DNA from: Asterias amurensis | Taxonomy: Eukaryota > Echinodermata > Asteroidea > Forcipulatida > Asteriidae | DNA length: 64,000 bases | Direction of reading: 5' to 3' | Assembly: GCF_032118995.1 (NCBI RefSeq) | Contig: NC_092656.1 | Span: forward strand, 21,410,965 to 21,474,964 | Shown: piece after piece, positions 40,501 to 50,500 of the stretch | How the letters are laid out: every line of letters begins with the position of its first letter | Numbering within the stretch: position 1 is the first letter of the stretch | Program-made: the position numbers and the translations under genes | Notes under the pieces: generated by a model | Seen by the model: the letters and a program-made list of their open reading frames with translations, nothing else | What the model was told of the DNA's origin: nothing | The model's database searches: none

Positions 40501-42871
40501 GAATTACAATTATCAATCAGTTGACTTTATTGGCATATCAAATTACAGGCTGGCATACACAGTGGATGAGATTAAAGGTCAGACAGTAGGAGGGTTGACT
40601 GTGAACTTTGTAGAGATGAATTCAGCCCAGAATCAAATTGCAGGCCAGCATAGTTCTGTCACTCAAAACCACACACAATTCGATGATTGGATGGTCAAAA
40701 TTAGGAGGGTGACTGTGTACTGTGTACAGGTGCAATCAGCACATTGTATCAAAATAGGATACAGTAGGAAGGTTGACTGTGACCTGTGTAGAGATGCATT
40801 AACCACATGGTTTCATGTAAGCTAGCATAGTTTATATGTCACTCAAAAACCACAGTAGATGATATTGAATGGTCAAACAGTATGAGAGTTGAGTGTATGT
40901 TGTCACTGTCATATTGCTGACTGGCACAGGAAATCATTCAAAACCATGAGAGAATGAGACTGTATGGTCAAAAAGTAGGAGAATGTATTGTGACCAGTTT
41001 CTACAAAGTTACTTACTTTCAGCTTTCCGGTCGTTATTCATCTTTAATTCCTGTTCTTCTAAAGTGCAAAACAGCTTGCGGAAATCACTTCGCTTGCTGT
41101 ACAGATTGGTGCTTTTCTCTCTGTCCAAACTATTGATCCTGAAAAGTTCAAAAACAAATTATTTACTTTTAAAATAGTTTGTTTGGTTTTTGTGGCGGGA
41201 CATTTTTATCTAATTTTTTCAAACTGACAAATGGGGTGAAATATTCCTAGAGCAATGAGTACCAACGTTTAAGTTTTTATTCTGATCCACATACAGCCTC
41301 TTTGGGTGCATGAGTTTTTGGCAGTGTCATGCGCAGAATTTTGTTGAAAGGGAATAAAATAACAAGTTTAGAATAGTCACAGATCTAGTATGGTGTAAAC
41401 TAAATTGGGATCCAAAACTGATCAGGTAACAAAAAGTATTAGCTACCCTGTTCCCTCATGTTTGTATTTAAGATTTCACCTCAAAATTTATGTAGTTGAT
41501 TAATAAGGAACTGATATTTATACTTCCTAACAAATCAGTTCATGGCACATTTATAAAAGATACTCTGCTAAATGTCATGAAAACAGTAACCCTTCATTTA
41601 ACAACTACCTACTTTTGCTCCATTTGTTCGATCTCCCTGAGGGTTTCTACTTTCTTGACATTTTCTGTCTTCGTCTTCTGAGAAGATCCTGCTGTCCTTA
41701 TATCTCCCCCTCCTAGGTCTTTACCTTTCATCTTGGTCGGTCTAGAGTTTGTTGCCCCCTGATATGAAAGGTACTTGTAAGCATTAATTGTACATTTATG
41801 AATATAATTGTTATTATAGAATAACTTGCAATGTGAACAATGCTCACATCCCTTCTTGTTGTAGTTCTACAGAAGAGATGGTGAAAAGTTAATCAACATC
41901 AGTGACACCAAATGATTATTAATTTATATTAATAATCTTTATTCTTACATCGGTGATAAAGAATATTATTTTGGTTTTTTACACTTTCACTCTTGCCATG
42001 ACACAGTGCTGCCAAAACACATCAAAATTATATTACATTAAATTATTTGAATGTCAAAATTATTTACAAAGGAAAGACCCTAAACTTGTGAACAAGTCGT
42101 TAATGCCAATGGTCCCACGCGGTGAGATAGTCCAGTTGTGGCGGTGCTCACTGCAACAGACATTTAACGACTTGTTCACAAGTCTAGAAAACCCCAGCCA
42201 GTTCTACTACATTCATGATTAACATGATTAACCCCGCACCATGACACACTATGGCGATCAGGCCTTTTCAGTCATAGCTCCAACACTTTGGAACAAGCTA
42301 CCCACCCACATTCAACACACATTGGACACTTTTAAATCTTTGTCAATCTGGACCTGGTTATAGCGCTTAGAAACATCCGTAATTTAGCGCTCTATAAATG
42401 TTGCAATTATTATTAATTATTATTATTATTACTATTATTATTTATTACACTTTACACATACAATAACAATAACATGTTGTAATTGTATGTGTAAAGTGTA
42501 ATAAATAATAATAATATTCATAATAAATATGCAGTTATCCTGATAAAAGTTGGTGAAATAACCACCGCTGAGGTCTATTCATCTTCAACCCATCCAGTCG
42601 AAATCGAGTGTAACACTACACTATTTATTTTATTACAACAATAAAACATCCATCATAAAAACCCCAATAACATAGCACTGCAACAGGCCCCTACTTACAA
42701 AATTGACTAACTTGCAGCTTACTTACAGTTACACATGACTGACCATTCCATTTTGTTTACAAAAATATATCATCAGTTTCACATGCAATATACTACAAGT
42801 AGATAAATTTTAACCGTGTAGATATAACCACTAATATTAATAAGGTAGGCCTATCGTACCTTTGATGACAT
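34541..42871 (-). CDS. CCDC112: CCDC112 (coiled-coil domain protein 112)
   Basis: Thirteen exons: 42871-42860, 41758-41613, 41138-41017, 40367-40278, 39895-39820, 39225-39042, 38389-38303, 37831-37682, 36958-36818, 36154-36059, 35942-35697, 35151-35036, 34571-34541; 498 residues (human about 446). All phases close. It starts MSSKGATNSR, with coiled coils in the N-terminal half. The signature follows at 215-239 (TGGHKGGWDEYDQGTFLRI) and runs into KGKIAFLDEAATSIPGR and VRQHENWYQEYL. A long Glu/Lys/Arg coiled coil occupies 280-450. The tail ERDPTRLYKLTKG..LHMPHRAVPSWRAGL closes the protein, as in human CCDC112 by recall. CCDC148 shares the GGHKGGWD block but I favour CCDC112 because of the tail. 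The human protein is a centriolar-satellite/cilium-associated factor. The donor after exon 8 (GTTGGT) is weak; phase and protein continuity support it. It is head-to-head with SPAG8. Confidence 0.9.
36400..36480 (+). repeat. tRNA-derived SINE head in CCDC112 intron
   Basis: TAGCTCATTTGGTAGAGCCG (A box) and GGTTTGAATCCC (B box) are clear and the acceptor arm nearly pairs, but the T-arm does not. It continues into a tail TCTAGTCAATTCTGTGTTCA shared with the copy at about 48310-48400, so it is a SINE rather than a tRNA gene. A reversed relative is at 23830-23885. Confidence 0.65.
37249..37644 (-). repeat. Foldback MITE, TTAAAGGCAGTGGACACTATTGG family, copy 3
   Basis: Its ends are TTAAAGACACTGGACACTAT and ATAGTGTCCACTGCCTTTAA. 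It is collinear with the copy at 15003 and inserted in a CCDC112 intron 38 bases from the exon at 37682. Confidence 0.85.
37921..37999. repeat. GGGCCCAATTTCAT foldback, partial copy
   Basis: GGGCCCAATTTCATGGCTCT then GCTTACCGTAAGCACTGAATCAGCGCTTACAG. Only one end is recognisable. It lies in a CCDC112 intron. Confidence 0.65.
38433..38587. repeat. Foldback MITE, TAAAGGCCGAGTTATAGTCGG ends
   Basis: The left end AAGGCCGAGTTATAGTCGGT then CGC mirrors the right end GCGACCGACTATAAACCGGA then CTTAA. The inner arms GATGGTCGGGCG / CGCGCGACCATC also pair. It is about 155 bp, in a CCDC112 intron. Confidence 0.8.
38739..38893. repeat. Foldback element related to 7089-7220
   Basis: ATTTCACCAAACTCTTCCTA..CTTAGGACTTGGGACGAGTT on one side and GGGTTACTCGTCCCGACTAA..TTTTGTGAAATCG on the other. 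Confidence 0.65.
39340..39714. repeat. Foldback MITE, TTTAAAGCCATTGGACCC family, copy 3 (degraded left end)
   Basis: It keeps CGGTAAACAGTATTGTCCAA, CAATCGGTCATCGGAGTCGG, TTCGCCGTGTCATGACATGT and the end GTGTCCAATGGCTTTAA. It lies in a CCDC112 intron. Confidence 0.8.
42082..42185. repeat. Foldback element with 20-bp perfect ends
   Basis: ACTTGTGAACAAGTCGTTAA at the left and TTAACGACTTGTTCACAAGT at the right are exact inverses, about 60 bp apart. It lies in the first intron of CCDC112, next to a LINE fragment. Confidence 0.85.
42230..42440 (+). mobile_element. 5'-truncated LINE (non-LTR retrotransposon) tail
   Basis: The translated stretch YGDQAFSVIAPTLWNKLPTH then IQHTLDTFKS is the typical C-terminal end of CR1/L2-type reverse transcriptase ORFs. 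It is followed by a short 3' end (GCGCTCTATAAATGTTG) and an (ATT)n tail running to about 42440. Only the last few dozen codons remain. It lies in intron 1 of CCDC112, opposite to the gene. Confidence 0.7.
42442..42514. repeat. Hairpin after the LINE tail
   Basis: TTTATTACACTTTACACATA then CAAT pairs with ATTG TATGTGTAAAGTGTAATAAA, leaving an AATAACATGTT-type loop. Confidence 0.8.
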
Positions 42872-43365
42872 TTCATTCAAAAACAAATGGAAATCTCCAA
42901 GGGAAAACTAGATCAAGTCAGTACCAAAATACCACTTGCAATTTGCAGCAAGCAGCCGACATCAAACAAACCTAAAAAAATGAACAGGAATTTTCCCGAT
43001 GTATTTAATTTTAAGTGGTTCAAAAATTTATATTTTATTATATTATTTTTCAAAAACCATATTAGTAATTATATTTAATCTATTATATATTTTTAAGTAC
43101 AAAATATATCCTTTTATTTTAATATTTTATCAAAATGCAAAGTCAATATTTTATGTTGTTGGAAAGTGGGTGACCTGATCACCCAAGCATGACTATTGAC
43201 CTTGTGCACTGGCATAGCAACAGTAATCATCCATAGCCGTGCACAGTTAAATTTATGTGCAATTTGACGTGTAAAAACACTTGATTTTGCGTGTATCTGT
43301 AAGAAGTTTTCATACTGAAAGTGTTCTGATCAACGACAGGCAAACAGTGCAATTTTACTTCCAAC
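42872..43365. promoter_or_regulatory. Shared divergent promoter of CCDC112 and SPAG8, with an X-box-like site
   Basis: The two start codons are 494 bp apart and point away from each other. On the minus strand GTTGCTATGCCAG (plus-strand 43209-43221) resembles the RFX X-box GTTGCCATGGCAAC (about 10 of 14 positions). RFX factors drive cilium genes, which fits both neighbours. The rest is AT-rich (a TATATTTAA cluster about 43030-43130). The X-box assignment is tentative. Confidence 0.5.
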
Positions 43366-46215
43366 ATGTCCGGTCTCAATCCGTCCAGAACAATTTATAA
43401 TTCCGAAGGAAAATGCTTGTTAGAAAATTGGGTTGAGGAGGTAAGCAAATTCACCCATAACAGAGTAGGCGCGGCACTGACACTGACCATGCTGACAGTG
43501 ACTGTGACATGTGTTTATAAAACTATGTCAGGCCTCATTCCTTAATTTCTTGTTATGTTCTTATGACTTTCTAGCTGAGTAAATTGATCTTTTTGGTTTG
43601 AATATATTGTTAAAATACCTCAATAATATAGCGGTCATATAGCTTGAAGTTTAATTAATTTTTTTGGTAAAGTTTACTGTACAAAAGTCAATGTTCACTT
43701 GGCTTATTTAACTTCACTTATTTTAAGTCATATTTTAAAACAAAATAATGAAGTTTGTTATGATTTATGAATAATTAATTACGATGAAAACCAGCTAAAA
43801 AATACTAGGCCTAAATTCTAAAACTTTAATCCCTAAAATAATACACTGACACTACTGACTGATGACTGCTTATTCAAAATGAAATTTCTTCATTTCATTG
43901 TTTTCTTTAATTTTAAAGTTGTTTAATTTATTAAAAGTCTGTGTGATGTTTCCATGATAATAACATTATGTACTCTACCGATTCAGATTCAGATTAATAT
44001 ATCCTATCCTCCAGAGAAATATTTTCATCTGAAATACGGGTAACTTTCCATATGTCAACAAAGATTTAACATAATTGAAGATTTTGAAATTACACATGTT
44101 TAATACAGTAGTGTTAGTTGCAATGATCGTAACACTCAATCCTCTCGACAGAGGATTGACGTTTACGATCATCGCAGCTATTAATATTTATAGTGTTGTA
44201 AGTTTATTATCTGATTGATTATTGACACATCCAAGATATTGGGCCTTAAACCATTTATATTTTTCTCTCAATCTCTCCTCATGTGACAGCGTCAAGTTCA
44301 AGAACGAAGCCTTGACTCACTTCCCAACAGCATGAAATATGAAAACAAATCGCTTCCATTCAAAGATGGCCACAAATCAATCCTGTCCACACCAACCCAT
44401 GAGGGACAGGGTACCCCTCTATCAACATGCACGGAATCCTACATGTTGCCACCAAAACTCAAAGTCCGAACTGGAGGTAAGCTTTGATAGGGCCTACAAG
44501 ACTCTGCTCAAACACACAAGGAAACAATATTTTTATCAAAGACAGCTTGTCAGTTCATGACACGTGGTCTGTTTACAAAGCTAAAACTTTGTCTTTTTTA
44601 TAACTTCCTTTAGTTTGGGGTTAAACGAATACAAATTTCCTTGAACCTGCAACTTCCAGAGCCGAATTTCATAAAGCTGCTTAAGAAGAAAATACTGGTT
44701 AAAAATTTCCTGCTAAGCAGAAATGATCAGGACACCAGTCACAATTTGTACTTTCAAGTGTAGTTTGGCTGGTAACCTTGTTCTGGTGAGCGTAGTTGGG
44801 ATGTGCTTAGCTATTTTTTGTGTTAAAGCAGCTCTATGAAATTGGGCCCTGATTATTATGCTTGCACTCTACCTACTGAGCTTTCAAGCCCTATGTTGGC
44901 AGTCTTCCTATTTTGTCAACATTTTTGTTTGGGGGTACCCAGTTAGAAGATATTCAACCTGTTACTCTTGTATAATCAGGCCTTCAGCTAGGGGATGCAA
45001 CTTCCTTTCAAACATGAAGCAATAGCGTAAAACACAAGGGCAACTGAATGGGTAACTTTTTTAATAATTTCTTTTAAACTCTGTATTTCTCAGGGAGGAA
45101 GAAGGAGTTAACGGAGCGAGCGTTGTATGCCCAGGTTGCCAAGGAACTACAAGAAGAGGCGGAGGAACCTCCACCAATGCCCGAATACAAATCAGTCACC
45201 CAGAAGGACTTTGACGTGGAGGGATTTGTTTCGGAGCTTCCACCCCCTGAGATGGAGCACAATGTTGCCAACGAGCAACCCATCACCTTCTGGACTCAAC
45301 ACAAACAAAAAATACCTGTAAGTCTATACTCTCCTTTTCTATACATTTATAGTTGCCTGGTTCTTCCAGCAGGATGTTTGAGTATGAAACCTGGGCCCAT
45401 GTTCATGACTCTGCTTACTGCCAAATTCTGCACAATCACCGAATTTCTGCGCTAGCTGTGTAAGCGAAGAGTGCCTAGTAATGTGACGTACGCATGCGCA
45501 CAAGCCAAAATTCCCTGCTTACCTGTGAAATACACTTGACCTAAGCACAGAATTCCCTGCTTCCGTAAGTGCTGATTCTTTGCTTACTGTAAACAGACCC
45601 ATGAAATTGCCCAGGCTTTCTGCTTCTTCTCACTCATACACTCTTGCTTTGCTTACATGTAGAACAATGAACCATTCCAACAGCTTCATTCAACATGCTG
45701 CATCAATTGTAACTCCTTGCCCGAGCATGTTTCCCTCCATCCTACAATCTTGACTGTTTTAAAAGGAAAATCAGTTCTTCGATCAGCAGGCTTTTGTTTT
45801 GCAACCTCCAAATGAGCAAACCTTTGTGGCCTTGTGCCAAACACATTCATTCAAAATTGTGTGTGGGTGTTCATAGTCTCTTTATGTAACTTTACAAAAG
45901 ATTACTACGATTGATCATGTAATAATATTGCAACTGACTCTCTTGAAGAATTCAAATTTAAGGTGTAACGTGTAACTTAGCAAGTCATTGTACCAGAAAT
46001 TAATTATTCAAATCTAACTCACAAATGGCTTATTGACTCATCATCTCTCTACCCCTAATAACCCCTCCCTTCCCTATTTTTATTTTCCACAGGGGGTGAC
46101 ACAAGAGAAGACATTAGATACACCCTTCAGAAAGAACACATCCTTCAGTAAACCCATCGATGAGTACTTCAATGAGGCGCAACCCTATGACAAGGAAGGC
46201 TACCCATGGATGTGA
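43366..46215 (+). CDS. SPAG8: SPAG8 (sperm-associated antigen 8)
   Basis: Four exons: 43366-43440, 44290-44476, 45094-45317, 46093-46215; 202 residues. Matches to the conserved C-terminal region of vertebrate SPAG8, by recall: CLLENWVEERQVQERSLDSL (18-37), QPITFWTQH about 148-156, LDTPFRKNTSFSKPIDEYFN about 170-189, and PYDKEGYPWM at the end. The long repetitive N-terminal region of mammalian SPAG8 is absent, so this is the compact conserved core. SPAG8 is a microtubule-associated sperm protein found in axonemal doublets. Neighbours are CCDC112 (divergent, shared promoter) and HCN (same strand, 1.3 kb downstream). Introns 2 and 3 carry dispersed repeats. AATAAA signals lie at 46565 and 46604. 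Confidence 0.92.
44658..44850. repeat. GGGCCCAATTTCAT foldback in SPAG8 intron 2
   Basis: GAGCCGAATTTCATAAAGCT at the left, AGCAGCTCTATGAAATTGGG then CCC at the right. Confidence 0.75.
45392..45614. repeat. GGGCCCAATTTCAT foldback in SPAG8 intron 3
   Basis: TGGGCCCATGTTCATGACTC at the left and CCCATGAAATTGCCCAGG at the right. It shares GCGCTAGCTGTGTAAGCG and GAGTGCCTAGTAA with 2491-2755. Confidence 0.75.
45775..46040 (+). repeat. Dispersed repeat shared with 23338-23600
   Basis: GCAACCTCCAAATGAGCAAA, CATTCATTCAAAAT, GTCATTGTACCAGAAATTA and GGCTTATTGACTCATC match the other copy. It ends about 50 bases before SPAG8 exon 4. Confidence 0.65.
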
Positions 46216-46564
46216 TTCCGTCTCCTAGAACTATTATAGAACTGTCTTGTCAGTAAATGTACAATTTTAGTGGTTATATTGTCATTGACGTTTATTGTAA
46301 ACATAGGTGCACAGGTTGAGAAAAAGATAAGGTGAACTTGTTCACTTTTTGTTATGAGGGTTATTTATTTTGAGTTTAACAGATCCTTGTCATTTGATTG
46401 GTGGAACACACATCACGAGTCACCCTGTATATTGATAATATTGTTCTACTATTTGAGAAGTCAACTTCTACCCATGCCTGGGCATATCTATACAAAAACT
46501 ACATTACCATGACAATTAACTTTTATTTGTAAGATATCTGTCCATACATGCATTTTGTGGTTTT

Positions 46565-46609
46565 AATAAAAAGAATACGTTTTATCAATGATTTTAATGG
46601 CTCAATAAA
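46565..46609 (+). terminator. SPAG8 polyadenylation signals
   Basis: AATAAA at 46565-46570 and 46604-46609, about 350-390 bases after the stop. Confidence 0.6.
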
Positions 46610-47519
46610 TATTTTTACTACCAACTATTTTGTTAGTTTCATTTTAATACATAAAATATTAAGCGGAACACAATGCTGACCTGTTCGTTTCCAAGCATAT
46701 GTTGTCATAAACATATAAGACCATATGTGACAGCAAAAAGCAAAACTATTGGCAACCAGTTCAAGGAATTTAATTTTAATTTAGTTGGAATACCATTTCA
46801 TTGTAAAGTCCTTGTCATACGAGACAACATTTACAGTCAATATTTGGAGGCAATCAACTCACTGCAATGCATTGTTTGGCAATGGTGTCAAACCCTAAAA
46901 TGTCGGAGAATTTTTGAAGAATGTGTTTGACTCCACAGGACCTTTAGTTAGTTCACAAAGATAAATATGAAACTACACTTTCGAAGCATGTTTGTGTGGA
47001 TCATCGTTCTTAAAACATTAATTTTCCGGTATTTTTCTCTTAACAAAAAAGCCTTTATAGCCAAGATCGCCAATCCAAAGGAAGTCTGTCCCTAATTTAC
47101 ATTGTATATGATTAAATGCGATGCGAATTTTCGTCACCCAAAACCCAACTACATGTGTAAACGACTTGTGATTTAAACCCCTCCTAAAAAATACAGAGCA
47201 TAGCCTTGCGCGCTTCCCTGTTTTGTTTCCTTCTTCCGCCCACGTTAAAGCCATGTGCGTATATGAACCCGCGGTCTATTATGACGCAAAAAAAAAAGTT
47301 GTGACGCAGCTGACCGAATGTTTTGTGACGTAGGCCTTAACAGAACGCGCGCGTAAATAGCTGGTAAACAGTGCGGTGTAGTAGCTAGGCTCTGTGTTGT
47401 TGATATTTCCAAGTTGATGGCTTGGTGTTGATAACGCAGTTTTGGCAGAGAGATGATGTAGACTGGAGGTGTGGACAGTGGCTTTTAACTTTACTGGTTT
47501 GGCCTATCAACGGGTGGAA
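46610..47519 (+). other. SPAG8-HCN spacer and HCN leader
   Basis: There is no gene. The last 250 bases are CpG-richer and include three TGACG sites (47282-47287 TGACGC, 47302-47307 TGACGC, 47326-47331 TGACGT). This is the likely HCN promoter/leader. The frame is open upstream of the HCN ATG without another ATG. Confidence 0.5.
47282..47331 (+). promoter_or_regulatory. Cluster of three CRE-like TGACG sites upstream of HCN
   Basis: TGACGC at 47282 and 47302, TGACGT at 47326, all on the plus strand within 50 bp and about 190 bp before the start codon. CREB/ATF half-sites have the core TGACG. Confidence 0.4.
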
Positions 47520-50500
47520 ATGGACCCAGGGACCGGCAACAATCCTCCAGCTTTATCGGTTGCGTTACGGTCCAACAAGGTAACACCGGTTGATTATGCC
47601 TCACCTAAGGAACACAAGTCAAATGTTCCCGCCATGCCCACAGAAGGAACAGACGTGTTACACGCACAGGGTCCAGAAGCATCCTCAAAGCGGATCCCCT
47701 CCATGGTCGGAAAATCTCAACCTGGTGCCTCGACCAGCCATCAAGGCGGTTCCAGATCATCAACAGACAAGGGGAGCAGCAAGGGTGTCAGCCATGTTGC
47801 CTTCGACATGAAGAACGTAGAAATGTTGATGGACCATGCTAAACCACAGCACGACAGCAAGGACTCAATCAGGGCAAGCATGTCTCTGCTCGGGATACCA
47901 AGACCGCCTGGCAACAGCGACGAAACCGGGCCGAAGAACACCTTCATAAGACGGCAGCTGTGGACGATGCTCCAGCCGACTGATAACAGGCTGTCCATGA
48001 AGTTGTTTGGGAGCACCAATGGAATCAAGAAGGAGAAGAAGCGTCTCAAAGCTGCTGGGTTTCTTATCGTTCACCCGTGCAGTGCATTTAAGTAGGCCAT
48101 TATAAGTTTTTGTTTCATTATCAGCTATTAAGTCTGTGTCATATTATGGCAAGCTATAGAATCGTGTTTTCATGAGAACTTGTATTAAAATCTTTCTCTG
48201 ATTAACCGAGTTCAATTAAGAATCGGGGAAATGGTTTGGAGACTGATAATTGGACTATTTTTGTGAGCTGAGTTGTCTCAAGAGATAAAAGCAGTTGGGG
48301 AGACTGCCATCACTAGATGGCTCATAGAGCACTGTCACGTTAATCCGGAGGTCGCAGGTTAAAGTCCCCCTTCAGTCAATTTCAATGTCCAACCCCAAAA
48401 ATTGTTTAAAAGCAGTTGTGTTACAACTTTTGTTTATATCTTGTCTTGAAGATTCTACTGGGATCTCCTAATGGTGATGCTTCTGATATGCAACTTGGTG
48501 AGCCTGCCCGTTATTATTGCATTCTTCTACCACACGGAGCCGAGCAGGCTGTGGACGATCTTCAACTGTGGGTCAGATAGTTTATTCATACTGGACGTCA
48601 TCATCAATATGAGAAGTGGGTATATGGATCCGAACACATCCGAACAGGTAAACCGATCTCCTTAAATTCGGCTGTGTTCCTTAAATTTGTGTTCATGCAG
48701 CCCTCCTGATAAAAATGCATCTCAAAGTGCATTTTTTGTCCATCTATATATTTTTACTGAACACTAAGAAAGATCAACATGGTAAAACTAATAATAAATA
48801 CAAAAGTCCAATATACCTTTTCTAGGGTGTTACCCTTTGTCACTTCGTACCTTCGGGTAACTTTGAACCTGGTCATTTCGTACGGAAGATACGAAGTGTA
48901 CAGGGTACGAACAGGAAGGCCTACGAAGTGTCCAAAGGGAACGAAGTGTCCGTGGTACGAAGTGGTCAACGAACGAAGTGACCTGCTTCTAAGCTTCAAT
49001 ACTGGGGATATCGACGCTAATGTCATGATTCATTTCAGGTAATTCTAAAACCAAAGAAGATTGCCATCCACTACTTGAAGACGTGGTTCATCATTGATTT
49101 CATCTCATCCATCCCCATGGATTGCATCTTCATGGCTGTGAATGGTGGAACATCAGGAAACCATCTATACGAAGTCTCTAAAGCTCTACGCGTCTTGAGA
49201 TTAGCCAAGCTTCTTAGTTTGGTTAGGTTGCTTCGTCTGTCCAGGCTGATGCGATTCGTTCGACAATGGGAACAGGTGCGCTTTCTAAATATATAGGCTC
49301 AGCTTAAATCTTTTAATAGATGAAAACTTGCATCGGGGACAAAATATTTTAATTTTGGTTTTACCCATCTGCCTAATGATAATCACTAGTAAAATGCAAT
49401 AAATTCATTATGTGGTGACTATTGTGAAGAGAGAGAAAAAAGTCAAATGGACGACTTTCATAATTGCAATCATTGCATGCAGGTGTTTGATGTTGCCGGG
49501 GCAGTGATCCGAATCGGCAATCTAATCTGCATAATGCTCCTGATTGGTCACTGGAACGGCTGTCTGCAGTTTCTGGTTCCGATGCTGCAGGAGTTTCCTC
49601 AAGACAGCTGGGTCTCCATCAATAACCTTGTGGTGGGTGTGATCTTAATTATTCATGAATAAATTATAATAGGTGTGGGTATCAACATCCTTTATCATTC
49701 ATTTCTAAAAGATTATATAATGGGAGTACCAATAACCTTGTCTTGCTCGTTCATGAATAAATTATCCCATAATGGTGATATCAGAAATGTCATGGTGGAT
49801 GTGGTTTTGTACATTCATGAATAAATTATTATATAATGGAGTACCAATAATCTTATGGTGGGTGTGGTCTTGACATTCATGAATAAATTATCATAAAATA
49901 ATGGATGTCTTGAAAGTAGACACAAATTTGCCTCGAAATTGCACGGTTTTCCGTTTGTACGTTGTGAACTTACGCAGCACTCCAATTTGGGGAGTCAATT
50001 TTTGACTCCACAAAATGGCCGACCATGTTAGTTTGCCAAGTAAAAGGAAACCTTGCAATTTCGAGGCATATTTATCCAAAGAAAAACACAAACAGCATCG
50101 TTATGAAACTTCATTTCGCTTTTGCTATTCTTTCAATGAAACAGGACGCCCATTGGTGGGAGCAGTACACGTGGGCTTTATTCAAAGCAATGTCGCACAT
50201 GCTCTGTATTGGCTACGGTCGTTTCCCGCCACAAAGTTTGACTGATTTGTGGCTCACCATGGCAAGTATGATCTCCGGTGCCTCATGTTTCGCTCTCTTC
50301 ATCGGGCACGCAACCAACCTCATTCAGTCAATGGACTCGTCTAGCAGACAGTACCGTGAAAAGGTAAAAATGATTAGGCAAACAGGGGTATTTTCTTTGA
50401 GTAAACATATTAATGAACGTCAGCTAAGTCATGGTAAAGTCACATCCAAAATATATCATGTTCTCATCATTTTGTCGGATATCCGTTTGCTTTGGGCAGA

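Noticed and set aside
47469-47519. Upstream extension of the HCN frame (WTVAFNFTGLAYQRVE)
   Set aside because: It begins at GTG, not ATG. The first in-frame ATG is at 47520, so the extension is leader sequence.
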